Positions 7,451 to 14,689 of a DNA stretch of 34,061 bases are shown piece by piece. The stretch's first letter is position 1. Each line of letters starts with the position of its first letter. The notes under the pieces were generated by a model. That model worked only from the letters and a program-made list of their open reading frames with translations, was not told where the DNA came from and did no database searches. Made by a program: the position numbers and the translations under genes. The DNA lies in assembly GCA_020054065.1 (NCBI GenBank), contig JAGVLX010000059.1, positions 1 to 34,061 on the forward strand. Reading direction: 5' to 3'. This DNA is from Parachlamydiales bacterium. Its GTDB lineage: Bacteria; Chlamydiota; Chlamydiia; Chlamydiales; JAEYWL01.

Positions 7451-7498
7451 ATCCTGCCTATCCTATATCGCCGTAGGCGATCCTGCCTATCTTGTTAA
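7451..7498. repeat. Right terminal inverted repeat of the GxxExxY element
   Basis: Read on the minus strand it starts TTAACAAGATAGGCAGGATC and matches the left arm at 44 of 48 bases. It contains the small hairpin ATCGCC-gta-GGCGAT. It lies about 70 bases upstream of the pseudogene start and only 6 bases from the stop of the ABC ATPase gene, so the element was inserted at, or survived at, the very edge of that operon. Confidence 0.85.
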
Positions 7499-7504
7499 TT
7501 TGTG

Positions 7505-8215
7505 TTATAGACGGAAGACTTTAAGGGAAAGTTCGGGGGTCATGATCGTGTTGTAGGGGCCTGCAGCAACACATTGGCCATGATGCAGAACAACCACCTG
7601 ATCGCAATAGTTTTGCACAGAAGGCAAGTCATGCGTGGTGACAATCACTGTCTTGCCTTGCTTGGCTAACGCACTTAATAGATTCCAAATTGTAAACTGC
7701 TGATATGGATCTAAACTTGCCGTTGGTTCATCTAACATCAAGATAGGCGAATTTGTCGCCAACGAACGGGCGATAAAGGCGCGCTGCCGTTCGCCGCTTG
7801 ACAACTCCATGATTGAACGGTCTCGGAATTCCCACACATTCGCGCTTTTAAGCGCCCATTCAAGGTTCGAAGCGTGGCTATTCGATGTGTATTTGTAGGG
7901 GTAGCGTCCCATCGACACAAATTCAATCAGCGGAAAATTAAACTGCAGAACTGGATTTTGTGGAACTAGCGAAATCGTTCGGCTGATCTCTGCACGCGTT
8001 TGCTGCAACAAGTCGCGTCCTTGCCATAGCACCTTTCCACTGCTAGATTTAGAGATGCCTGCAATCGCTTTTAAGAGGGTGGTTTTTCCTGAACCGTTTG
8101 GTCCAATGATGGCATAGAGTTTTCCAGGCTCGAAAGTAAGTGAAATCTCATTGATGAAAAGAATGTCATTGAGCTTCACCTGCAGCTTTTCGATGGCTAG
8201 GCTGGGTTTTGGCAC
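7505..8215 (-). CDS. ABC importer ATPase, FecE/BtuD type
   Basis: A 236-residue cytoplasmic ATPase. Walker A GPNGSGKT is at residues 38-45, the Q-loop is VPQNP, the signature is LSSGERQRA, Walker B is ILMLDEPTASLD and the H-loop is TTHD. The sequence fits the iron-siderophore/haem/cobalamin importer class, and its partners upstream are a FecCD permease and a class III binding protein. The start lies 19 bases inside the permease gene, so the three form one tightly packed operon. The substrate cannot be decided from sequence: ferric chelates, haem and B12 all use this class. The stop is followed almost at once by the GxxExxY element. Confidence 0.9.
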   Translation of the reverse strand: MPKPSLAIEKLQVKLNDILFINEISLTFEPGKLYAIIGPNGSGKTTLLKAIAGISKSSSGKVLWQGRDLLQQTRAEISRTISLVPQNPVLQFNFPLIEFVSMGRYPYKYTSNSHASNLEWALKSANVWEFRDRSIMELSSGERQRAFIARSLATNSPILMLDEPTASLDPYQQFTIWNLLSALAKQGKTVIVTTHDLPSVQNYCDQVVVLHHGQCVAAGPYNTIMTPELSLKVFRL

Positions 8216-9213
8216 GATCTTCCTCCTTTTTCCATCCGGAATAAAAGAGTGAGGAAGAAAAAGCCGCCGATAATGGCCGAAATATTTCCAATCGTGAAAT
8301 TGTTAATGTTGAAAAACCGTAAAAAGATATCCAGGCACGCTAAAACAGCGGCTCCGCCTAAGAGGCACAAAGGAACAAGCCGTCGGTTGTCTGGTCCGGC
8401 AAGGTTACGGATGACATGCGGCAACACGAGCCCAAAAAAAGCGATCATGCCCATCGATGCGAGCGCTCCACCGGTCAACAGGGCGATGCACAGGAACAAG
8501 CGCCAGCGGACCGTTTCCACTTCGCATCCTAAATTCAAGGCGTCCTCATCTCCTAAGGCCAAGATATTGATCTCTTCCCGATAATGCCAACATCCCCATA
8601 ATCCGATCAGGGTCAGCGGAAGCTGCATATGCACATGCTGCCATCCGCGGTCTTCGGTAGTGCCGGCTTCCCATTCCGTGATGGTGCGCACGAGCTGCCA
8701 ATTGTCGCGCAGCGAATATAAGATGGCGCTATGGATGGCAAACAAAACAGTCGTGATGGCGATGCCGGTTAAAATAAGGCTGTTTAACGGAACGACGCCA
8801 TTCCGCCTTGCCAGGTAATAAACGCCTAAAAGGGTGGCGAATGAACCCAGTACAGCATTAAACGGAATTAAAATGGGATAGGCTGCGCTCCATCCTGACA
8901 TGAACACGAGCAAAACCATTAAGCTGCCGCCTGAGGATATGCCTAAGACACTGGGCGATGCCAAAGGGTTTTGAAAAATCGACTGCATCACCGCACCTGA
9001 CACAGCCAGGGAGGCGCCGGTGCAGAGCAAAACAATCAAGCGCGGCAGCCTTTCGTCGAGCAAAGGATTCCATTCGCGGCTATTGCCTAATAAGCGTTGC
9101 TGCATGTTTTGCCACACAGTGGACCAGGGAGTTTCTCCCATCATCAAGACAGCAACTATGCAAAAAAGTAGTAATCCTCCAAAAAACAGATGGATCGATT
9201 TGTTGGCCCTCAT
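8197..9213 (-). CDS. ABC importer permease, FecCD/BtuC family
   Basis: A 338-residue polytopic membrane protein with about nine or ten hydrophobic helices. Family landmarks are DERLPRLIVLLCTGASLAVSG near the N-terminus, QNPLASPSVLG, ALGDEDALNLG (the ATPase-coupling loop) and FFGLVLPHVIRNLAGPDNRRLVP. FecCD permeases form a homodimer that moves a metal chelate or vitamin across the inner membrane. The start codon overlaps the stop of the binding-protein gene in an ATGA arrangement, and the 3' end overlaps the ATPase gene. Confidence 0.92.
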   Translation of the reverse strand: MRANKSIHLFFGGLLLFCIVAVLMMGETPWSTVWQNMQQRLLGNSREWNPLLDERLPRLIVLLCTGASLAVSGAVMQSIFQNPLASPSVLGISSGGSLMVLLVFMSGWSAAYPILIPFNAVLGSFATLLGVYYLARRNGVVPLNSLILTGIAITTVLFAIHSAILYSLRDNWQLVRTITEWEAGTTEDRGWQHVHMQLPLTLIGLWGCWHYREEINILALGDEDALNLGCEVETVRWRLFLCIALLTGGALASMGMIAFFGLVLPHVIRNLAGPDNRRLVPLCLLGGAAVLACLDIFLRFFNINNFTIGNISAIIGGFFFLTLLFRMEKGGRSCQNPA

Positions 9214-10367
9214 GTAGTGAGAGCTCCGAGAATCGCATTAAACAGATCGTAATAGGCCAGAAGAATATATTGAGAAGGATACTCTTGGACCACTTCATCG
9301 ACCACGAAGATTTTACGGTTTTTAATCGCCGGCAACTGGTTGAATCCAGGGTCGTTTAACACATTGTTCAGGGCGATGCTGGGATCGACGGCGGATAAGA
9401 TGAGACAATCAGGCTCTAATATGGCTAACATTTCGCGGTCGACGGGTTTGACCCAATATTCTGCTTTTTCCAGTTTAAGGGCCGGGTGAGCATTGATTCC
9501 CAGACGGGCGAGCAAGGTTCCTAACAAGGTGTGGGAGGTTGGAAGCGTGTAGTGCGCTCCCGTATTTAGATAGACAATTTTGACGGGCAGATGCGGTTTT
9601 TGATCGCATAAGACGATCACTCGGTTGTCGATCGCATGCATGGCTGCGTCGAAGAACATCGCCAAAAGTTCTCCCTTCAAAGGATGTTGCACAATCGATC
9701 CAACTTGCTGCAGCGCTTGGCCGATATCTTTGGGATCTTCAGCGCAATCCAGACTGACGAGCGCAACCCCTTGCCGCTGTAATTTTTCGATGGTTGCGGG
9801 ATGGGAATAGGGGGCGACAAACGCCACCTGGGGTTTTAATTGATAGAGGGTTTCCGAGGAGTAGCGGTCGACATCCAAAGGAATTTGCGAAGTGGTGGTG
9901 GGAGAGAAAAGTTGTGTTTGCTGGCGCAGCCCGCGGGGAATGGCGACAATTTGTTCAGGCGGCAGTAAGGCAAGCAAAAAACTTGCTGCGACATAGGTTT
10001 GCGGGAGATAACTGATGGGTTGGAGTTCATTTGTTGACTGCTCTTGCAGTTGACGTCCAATCTTTTGCCCGCGCAGAAAGGTGGAACGCGGGAGCCGTCT
10101 GACATCTTTAAATCCTTCTTCGGATAAAATTTGCGCTTCAATCTCCCAATCGGCCATGAGCTGGGTCATGAGTTGCACATCACCAGCCAGGGCTTTGTGA
10201 AGTTTGTCGCGGCAAATAGGGGCTAGATGGGCATTTTTGAGTTTGGCGGGATAAGCGGCATCCGTCCATTGGTCATAAACGGAAACAGCGGAGCGCGGCC
10301 AGAAGGCTGCAGTCCACCATCCTAGGATGAACACGATTACAAGCAAATAGAGTTTAAATGGCTTCAT
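9210..10367 (-). CDS. Periplasmic substrate-binding protein of the Fec/Btu-type importer
   Basis: A 385-residue protein with a membrane-spanning or uncleaved signal segment at the N-terminus (KLYLLVIVFILGWWTAAF). It is followed by the two-lobed class III binding-protein fold: LPQTYVAASFLLALLPPEQIVAIPRG at the first lobe, LKPQVAFVAPYSHPATIEKL, and a C-terminal ALNNVLNDPGFNQLPAIKNRKIFVVDE. No lipobox cysteine is seen. I chose the ATG at 10367 (TTAGGA six bases upstream); a longer frame up to 10424 would read through an inverted repeat. It delivers the substrate to the permease encoded next. Iron-siderophore, haem and cobalamin are the usual choices for this fold. Confidence 0.85.
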   Translation of the reverse strand: MKPFKLYLLVIVFILGWWTAAFWPRSAVSVYDQWTDAAYPAKLKNAHLAPICRDKLHKALAGDVQLMTQLMADWEIEAQILSEEGFKDVRRLPRSTFLRGQKIGRQLQEQSTNELQPISYLPQTYVAASFLLALLPPEQIVAIPRGLRQQTQLFSPTTTSQIPLDVDRYSSETLYQLKPQVAFVAPYSHPATIEKLQRQGVALVSLDCAEDPKDIGQALQQVGSIVQHPLKGELLAMFFDAAMHAIDNRVIVLCDQKPHLPVKIVYLNTGAHYTLPTSHTLLGTLLARLGINAHPALKLEKAEYWVKPVDREMLAILEPDCLILSAVDPSIALNNVLNDPGFNQLPAIKNRKIFVVDEVVQEYPSQYILLAYYDLFNAILGALTT

Positions 10368-10391
10368 GTTTCCTAAGGTTAAATATGAATT

Positions 10392-10421
10392 TGGAGTGCG
10401 GTAACAAGTTATCGCACTCCA
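10392..10421 (-). terminator. Strong hairpin between groEL and the ABC importer operon
   Basis: TGGAGTGCG and CGCACTCCA pair over 9 bp, and a further TAA/TTA pairing closes on a CUUG tetraloop after one mismatch. It begins 13 bases after the groEL stop, which suits a terminator. There is no U-run on the minus-strand side, so it may not be a simple intrinsic one. It also sits 25-54 bases before the binding-protein start. An operator for a metal regulator or an attenuator is an alternative reading. Confidence 0.55.
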
Positions 10422-10434
10422 CATTTTCTAATAA

Positions 10435-12039
10435 TTACCCTGCTTTTTCTTCTTTGTCTTCGGGGGCGTCGGCAATCAGCGCTTCGGAAATGAGGACGAT
10501 CCCTCCGACCGAGGCGGCAAACATTAGTGCGTTTTTTACCACTTTCGCAGGATCGATTACCCCCGCTGCAACCATATCTTCCACTTTTTCAGTCAATGCA
10601 TTGAATCCGAAGGTGGGTTTGCTGTTCACGACCTCTTGCAAGACAACGGATCCATCGCGGCCGGCATTGGTGGCGATCTGCTTGATCGGTGCTTCGCAAG
10701 CGAGGGACACAATTCGCGCTCCTGTGGCTTCGTCGCCTTCCAGTTTCAATTTATCGATCGCTTGGCGCGCTCTGAGCAATGCCACACCGCCGCCGGGAAC
10801 GACCCCTTCTTCTAGCGCAGCTTTGGTTGAGTTCAAGCTATCTTCAAACATTTGTTTCTTTTGCTTGAGTTCAGGCTCGGTGGCTGCGCCTACGCGGATG
10901 ACGGCCACACCGCCGCTCAGTTTCGCCTTGCGTTCCTGAAGTTTCTCTTTGTCGTAGGTGCTGGTTGTTTGCTCGATCTCTTTTTCAATTTGTTTGATGC
11001 GCGATTGGATTTGAGCTTGTTCGCCCGCTCCGCTGATTAAAGTGGTGGCATCTTTTGTGATGATGACTTTCTCGGCCGAGCCCAGCACATCGGTTTGGAT
11101 CTCTTTCAACGACATTCCGGTATCTTCCGATACGACGGTAGCGCCGGTGAGGACAGCAATATCTTGCAGCATGGCTTTGCGGCGGTCGCCGAATCCTGGA
11201 GCTTTCACAGCCGCCACTTTTAAGGTGCCGCGTAATTTGTTGACGACGAGTGTGGAGAGGGCATCTCCTTCTAAATCTTCAGCGATAATCAGCAACTCTT
11301 TTCCAGAGGATGCGATTGCTTGCAAGATCGGCAAAATTTCATGCACGTTTTGGATTTTACGGTCGACGATCAAAATTTGCGGTGTGCGCATCTCGACGGT
11401 CATTTTGTCGGCATTGGTGCAGAAATAAGCGCTTAAGTAGCCGCGGTCGAATTGCATCCCTTCGACAATTTCGATGCTGGTTTCGGTGCCTTTAGCTTCT
11501 TCGATGGTGATGACGCCTGACTTGCCGACTTTCTCCATGGCATCCGCGATCAGATTGCCGATTTCGGTATTGCCAGAAGCGGACACAGTGGCGATATTAC
11601 GGGTTTCTTTATTGCTTTTGATAGGGATAGCGCTTTTTTCGATCTCTTTGACGACGGCTTCAACGGCTTTGTCGATGCCGCGTTTAATGCCGACTGCGCT
11701 GGCGCCGGAGGTGATTAGCTTGATTCCATTTTCTACGATTGCGCGGAGTAACAGCGTTCCGGTGGTTGTGCCGTCGCCGCATTTCTCTTTAATTTTTTGG
11801 ACAACCTCTTTCGCCATGGCAGCACCCATGTTTTTGAACGGGTTGTTAAATTCGATATCTTTAACGATGCTGCTGCCGTCGTTGGTGATGGTGGGCGCTC
11901 CCCAACTTTTTTCTAAGCCGACATTGCGTCCGCGCGGTCCGAGGGTGAACGCGACGACGTCTGCAAGTTCTTTGATTCCGGCCAACAGTAATTCGCGTGC
12001 TTCTTCTTCGAAAATGATCTCTTTAGGTGTAGTTGCCAT
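10435..12039 (-). CDS. groEL: GroEL/Cpn60 chaperonin paralogue without groES
   Basis: A 534-residue chaperonin spanning the whole GroEL fold: FTLGPRGRNV and TITNDGSSI near the N-terminus, the nucleotide loop GDGTTTGT, the apical region (YLSAYFCTNADKMTVE, VKAPGFGDRRK) and the C-terminal equatorial part EEGVVPGGGVAL. Several conserved positions differ (GTTTGTLLL for GTTTATVL; NAGRDG for NAGxEG). The C-terminus ends DKEEKAG without the usual Gly-Gly-Met tail. No groES lies upstream. Chlamydiae carry three groEL genes, and groEL3 of C. trachomatis lies beside murF, so synteny points to that orthologue. Such orphan paralogues may not work as general foldases. AGGAG lies 6-7 bases before the ATG. 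Confidence 0.9.
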   Translation of the reverse strand: MATTPKEIIFEEEARELLLAGIKELADVVAFTLGPRGRNVGLEKSWGAPTITNDGSSIVKDIEFNNPFKNMGAAMAKEVVQKIKEKCGDGTTTGTLLLRAIVENGIKLITSGASAVGIKRGIDKAVEAVVKEIEKSAIPIKSNKETRNIATVSASGNTEIGNLIADAMEKVGKSGVITIEEAKGTETSIEIVEGMQFDRGYLSAYFCTNADKMTVEMRTPQILIVDRKIQNVHEILPILQAIASSGKELLIIAEDLEGDALSTLVVNKLRGTLKVAAVKAPGFGDRRKAMLQDIAVLTGATVVSEDTGMSLKEIQTDVLGSAEKVIITKDATTLISGAGEQAQIQSRIKQIEKEIEQTTSTYDKEKLQERKAKLSGGVAVIRVGAATEPELKQKKQMFEDSLNSTKAALEEGVVPGGGVALLRARQAIDKLKLEGDEATGARIVSLACEAPIKQIATNAGRDGSVVLQEVVNSKPTFGFNALTEKVEDMVAAGVIDPAKVVKNALMFAASVGGIVLISEALIADAPEDKEEKAG

Positions 12040-12085
12040 ATGAATCTCCTGAAATAAGGAATAATGTTAAATGAATCTGATGAAA

Positions 12086-12114
12086 ATTCTACTTAATAGA
12101 GGCGATAATCTCAA
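12086..12114 (-). promoter_or_regulatory. Predicted sigma-66/70-type promoter of the groEL paralogue
   Basis: On the minus strand a TTGAGA box (12114-12109) and a TAGAAT box (12091-12086) are separated by exactly 17 bases, each with one difference from consensus. Transcription would begin near 12079, giving a leader of about 40 bases before the ATG at 12039. It lies between the rsmI stop and groEL, so groEL can be expressed on its own. Confidence 0.55.
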
Positions 12115-12130
12115 GCGAAATTTCTATTTT

Positions 12131-12157
12131 TTAGCAGAGTCAAGGTTTGAGTGCTAG
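12131..12157. promoter_or_regulatory. Degenerate CIRCE-like inverted repeat upstream of groEL
   Basis: TTAGCAGAG-N9-GAGTGCTAG matches the HrcA operator consensus TTAGCACTC-N9-GAGTGCTAA at 14 of 18 arm positions with the exact 9-base spacer. It overlaps the rsmI stop codon and lies 16 bases upstream of the predicted -35 box. The right half is nearly perfect; the left half has lost its CTC. It may be a decayed or weak operator, or coincidence. Confidence 0.35.
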
Positions 12158-12990
12158 GTGTCAATTGGCCGGTTTTGCACTAACAGATTATAGAGATCAC
12201 GCTTTGACCTGCCTTGGGATTTGGCCACAAACTTCAAGGCCTCTTGCTTGCTTAACTGGTACGTACGCTCGATCCACTCCACCTGTTCCGGCAAGGATAA
12301 CTGATGCCACTCCTGAATTTCGTTGGCGGAGGCCCCTTCAATCAGCAAAACAATTTCCCCCTTGATCTCCGTTTCAGCCAGCTGCTTAGTGACCTCTTCC
12401 GCGGTTCCTCTTATATATTGTTCAAAGCTCTTGGTCAGCTCGCGGGCGATGACGATGCGTCGATTGGGGGCAATCTCCCTAATCAGGGCGACCACATCCT
12501 GGATGCGCTTCGGTGATTCATAACAGATCGTCGTGCTGTGATCATTCATGGCATCACACAAAATCGTACGCAACTCCCCATCCTGTTTTGGAAGAAAACC
12601 GATGAATCGGAACATGTCGGTATCCAAACCCGATCCGACAAGGGCCTGAATGGCAGCGCATGGTCCAGGAATCGGCACCACTTCGATTCCTTCACGGATG
12701 CAAGCTTGAATCAACCGGGTTCCTGGATCGGCAATTCCGGGAGTTCCCGCATCGGAGATCAGGGCGATGGTTTTCCCCGCCTTCAAATCGGCTAAGATAG
12801 CTTCTTCTGATGACGCTTCTGAAAATTTATGGAAGCTTTTCAGCGGTTTTTTGATGTCATAGTGATTAAGCAAAACGATACTATGGCGCGTATCTTCGCA
12901 GAGAATCAAGTCGCATTGTTTTAACACTTCAATCGCACGCAACGTGATGTCGCTAAGGTTGCCGATCGGAGTGGCTACAATGTAAAGCAT
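12154..12990 (-). CDS. rsmI: 16S rRNA (cytidine-1402 2'-O)-methyltransferase
   Basis: A 278-residue SAM-dependent tetrapyrrole-methylase-fold enzyme. It begins MLYIVATPIGNLSDIT and carries CEDTRHS, the SAM-binding SDAGTPGIADPG and PIPGPCA motifs, FIGFLPK and ESPKRI. RsmI places the 2'-O-methyl group on C1402 of 16S rRNA in the ribosomal P-site region. Length and all motifs are normal. The C-terminal helical extension (SKQEALKFVAKSQGRSKRDLYNLL) is the family's usual small domain. It lies 22 bases downstream of tRNA-Cys on the same strand and may be co-transcribed with it. Confidence 0.94.
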   Translation of the reverse strand: MLYIVATPIGNLSDITLRAIEVLKQCDLILCEDTRHSIVLLNHYDIKKPLKSFHKFSEASSEEAILADLKAGKTIALISDAGTPGIADPGTRLIQACIREGIEVVPIPGPCAAIQALVGSGLDTDMFRFIGFLPKQDGELRTILCDAMNDHSTTICYESPKRIQDVVALIREIAPNRRIVIARELTKSFEQYIRGTAEEVTKQLAETEIKGEIVLLIEGASANEIQEWHQLSLPEQVEWIERTYQLSKQEALKFVAKSQGRSKRDLYNLLVQNRPIDT

Positions 12991-13012
12991 GGAATGCCAG
13001 TGGGTTGGGAAA

Positions 13013-13084
13013 AGGTGGCACCCAGATTCGAACTGGGGTATGGAAGCTTTGCAGGCTTCTGCCTTACCGCTTGGCTATGCCACC
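13013..13084 (-). tRNA. tRNA-Cys (GCA)
   Basis: On the minus strand a full cloverleaf can be drawn: 7-bp acceptor GGTGGCA/TGCCACC; D-arm GCC...GGC; anticodon stem GAAGC/GCTTC around the loop CTGCAAA (anticodon GCA); T-arm CCCAG-TTCGAAT-CTGGG. The base after the acceptor stem is U, the discriminator expected for cysteine tRNA. No CCA is encoded, so it must be added afterwards. It lies just upstream of rsmI. Confidence 0.96.
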
Positions 13085-13135
13085 ATGAAGAAGAGCATCT
13101 TAATGCAATATTCAGATTCTGGGCAAGCAAAAATA

Positions 13136-13225
13136 AAACGACAAAACGACGTAAAGGACCAAAAGGACCTAAATGTTGTTTTGGTCCTTTTGGTCCTTTA
13201 CGTCGTTTGGGTCGTTTTGTCGTTT
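13136..13225. repeat. 26-bp perfect inverted repeat with 9-bp periodic arms (AAACGAC/AAAGGACC type)
   Basis: Positions 13144-13169 and 13183-13208 are exact reverse complements (26 bp) around a 13-base loop. The arms consist of 9-base units such as AAAACGACN and AAAGGACCN. The outer part also pairs (13136-13142 with 13219-13225), but the right arm carries one extra 9-base unit, as expected if units are gained or lost by slippage. It lies in the 262 bases between tRNA-Cys and murF, between divergent transcripts, so it is not placed as a terminator. I see no other feature in this gap. Confidence 0.9.
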
Positions 13226-13346
13226 AAGTATGGTTGTGTAATTCATCAATAATTCAACATTTTGTTGATTGAAAACAAAAGCCTTTCTCCTTAACCTATG
13301 GGCGAATAAAAAAATACGTAAGTTTCATTATCTACTGGGGAAAAGA

Positions 13347-14687
13347 ATGAAACCAAAAACCGTCCATGAATTAGGAGTTTTTCTTAATTCATCACAAGAT
13401 GCGCACACGCCGATTACGGGATTTTCTGTCGATTCGCGCACGATCAAACCAGGCGAAGTGTATTTTGCCTTACCAGGCGTCAAAGTGGATGGGCACACGT
13501 TTCTTTCCGAAGTCTCGCAAAAAGGAGCCGCCGCCGCAGTGGTGTCGCGCAATTATGAGGGCAATAGTTTTGGTTTGCCGCTCATCCATGCGGGCGATGT
13601 GTTAAAATCGCTCCAGGAGCTAGCTAAGAAGACATTGCAAAGTTATCACAAACCCAAAATTTTAGGGATCACCGGCTCGGTTGGCAAAACGACAACTAAA
13701 GATTTCACCACCACCTTGTTGAAACAGAAATATCGTGTGGCATCCAGTCCCGGCAATAGTAATTCGCAAGTCGGGCTTCCACTAGCCATTCTCAATTATA
13801 CCACTGGAGACGAAGAGGTCATCGTATTGGAAATGAGCATGACGCATCCGGGACAAATCGCGCGTTTAGTGGAAATTGCGCCCCCGTTGTATGCATTGAT
13901 CACTGTTGTCGCCTATGTACACTCAGCTAATTTTCCCCACTTAGAAGCGATTGCCAACGCGAAAGCTGAAATTTTTGGTAGCCCCTCTACGCAGGCGGGA
14001 ATTTTTCCTTATGAAGTAGCCGCCAAGCAAGATGTCTTGAAGTCGGGCAATTGTGCGAAGGTGACGTTTTCGATGACCGCACCTGAAGCGGATTATTATT
14101 TACGCGCTGAGGACGGAAAGCTCCATTTAAAAGCGTTGACCGAATCCGTGGAGCTACCTGCGCCAAAAGTGCTAGGGGCTCACAATCAATACAACCTGCT
14201 GGCAGCCATTGCCTTGGTTAGGCAGTTCGGCTTGGACTGGGACGAGATTGCAAAAGGAATTGAACAATTGCAACTGCCTGAAAAACGGCTCCAGATTGTA
14301 TCGAAGAATGGAATCACTTTTGTTAACGATGCGTACAATGCCTCTTTATTATCAGTAAAAGGTGCCCTGAATAGCCTTCCAGAGCCGCAACAAGGCGGCA
14401 AACGCATAGCAGTGCTAGGGGAGATGCTGGAGCTTGGCCGGTTTTCAGAATTGTGCCACCGGGAAGTGGGGGAGCATGCCTTGCAGAAAGTGGACCATAT
14501 GCTTTGTCTAGGACAGGAGTGCGCTCCAATTTGGGAAACATGGAACGCTTCGCACAAACCAGTTGAGTGGAAGCAAACGCGTGGCGAGTTAGTTGAGGCC
14601 TTGCGAAAAATTACGGGGCCGGGCGATGTCGTGTTGTTGAAGGCTTCTCGTTCATTTGAAATGTGGAAAGTGTTAGACGAGTTTTAA
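13347..14687 (+). CDS. murF: UDP-MurNAc-tripeptide D-Ala-D-Ala ligase
   Basis: A 446-residue Mur ligase that adds the D-Ala-D-Ala dipeptide in the cytoplasmic steps of peptidoglycan synthesis. The N-terminal MurF domain shows GFSVDSRTIKPGEVYFAL and DGHTFLSEV. The central domain has the P-loop GITGSVGKTTTKD and EMSMTHPGQIARL. The C-terminal domain contains FVNDAYNASLLSVKGAL and AVLGEMLELG. The frame is open upstream to 13269, but the ATG at 13347 has GGGGAAAAG just before it and gives the normal family start. It heads a compact run of cell-wall genes; the next gene begins 2 bases after its stop. MurF here would use the dipeptide made by the Ddl half of MurC-Ddl further down. Confidence 0.95.
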   Translation: MKPKTVHELGVFLNSSQDAHTPITGFSVDSRTIKPGEVYFALPGVKVDGHTFLSEVSQKGAAAAVVSRNYEGNSFGLPLIHAGDVLKSLQELAKKTLQSYHKPKILGITGSVGKTTTKDFTTTLLKQKYRVASSPGNSNSQVGLPLAILNYTTGDEEVIVLEMSMTHPGQIARLVEIAPPLYALITVVAYVHSANFPHLEAIANAKAEIFGSPSTQAGIFPYEVAAKQDVLKSGNCAKVTFSMTAPEADYYLRAEDGKLHLKALTESVELPAPKVLGAHNQYNLLAAIALVRQFGLDWDEIAKGIEQLQLPEKRLQIVSKNGITFVNDAYNASLLSVKGALNSLPEPQQGGKRIAVLGEMLELGRFSELCHREVGEHALQKVDHMLCLGQECAPIWETWNASHKPVEWKQTRGELVEALRKITGPGDVVLLKASRSFEMWKVLDEF

Positions 14688-14689
14688 CA

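Larger units (their letters stand above)
6946..7498 (-). mobile_element. 553-bp element: GxxExxY pseudogene between 48-bp terminal inverted repeats
   Basis: Positions 6946-6993 and the reverse complement of 7451-7498 agree at 44 of 48 bases. The match stops exactly at the outer TTAA on both sides. Between them is only a degenerate GxxExxY-family gene. Inverted repeats at both ends of a single gene are the layout of a mobile element. No transposase is recognisable, and GxxExxY proteins (PDDEXK-like nuclease fold, function unknown) are not an established transposase family. Target duplication cannot be judged: TTAA is palindromic, so it could be either a duplicated target or the element's own end. 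The element sits between the terminator of the Met-rich gene and the 3' end of the ABC importer operon. Confidence 0.7.

Noticed and set aside
6946-7498. TTAA as proven target-site duplication of the element
   Set aside because: TTAA is its own reverse complement, so identical ends are expected even if it belongs to the inverted repeats; an empty site is needed.
10368-10424. Longer binding-protein N-terminus starting at 10424
   Set aside because: It would translate through the hairpin and put extra residues before the signal segment; the ATG at 10367 has a fitting ribosome site.
12989-13252. Two overlapping open frames across tRNA-Cys and the 13136 repeat
   Set aside because: They read through the tRNA antisense strand and the periodic repeat; a tRNA gene and repeat explain the sequence fully.
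13269-13346. Longer MurF N-terminus starting at 13269
   Set aside because: The added 26 residues do not resemble MurF, and the ATG at 13347 has a good ribosome site.
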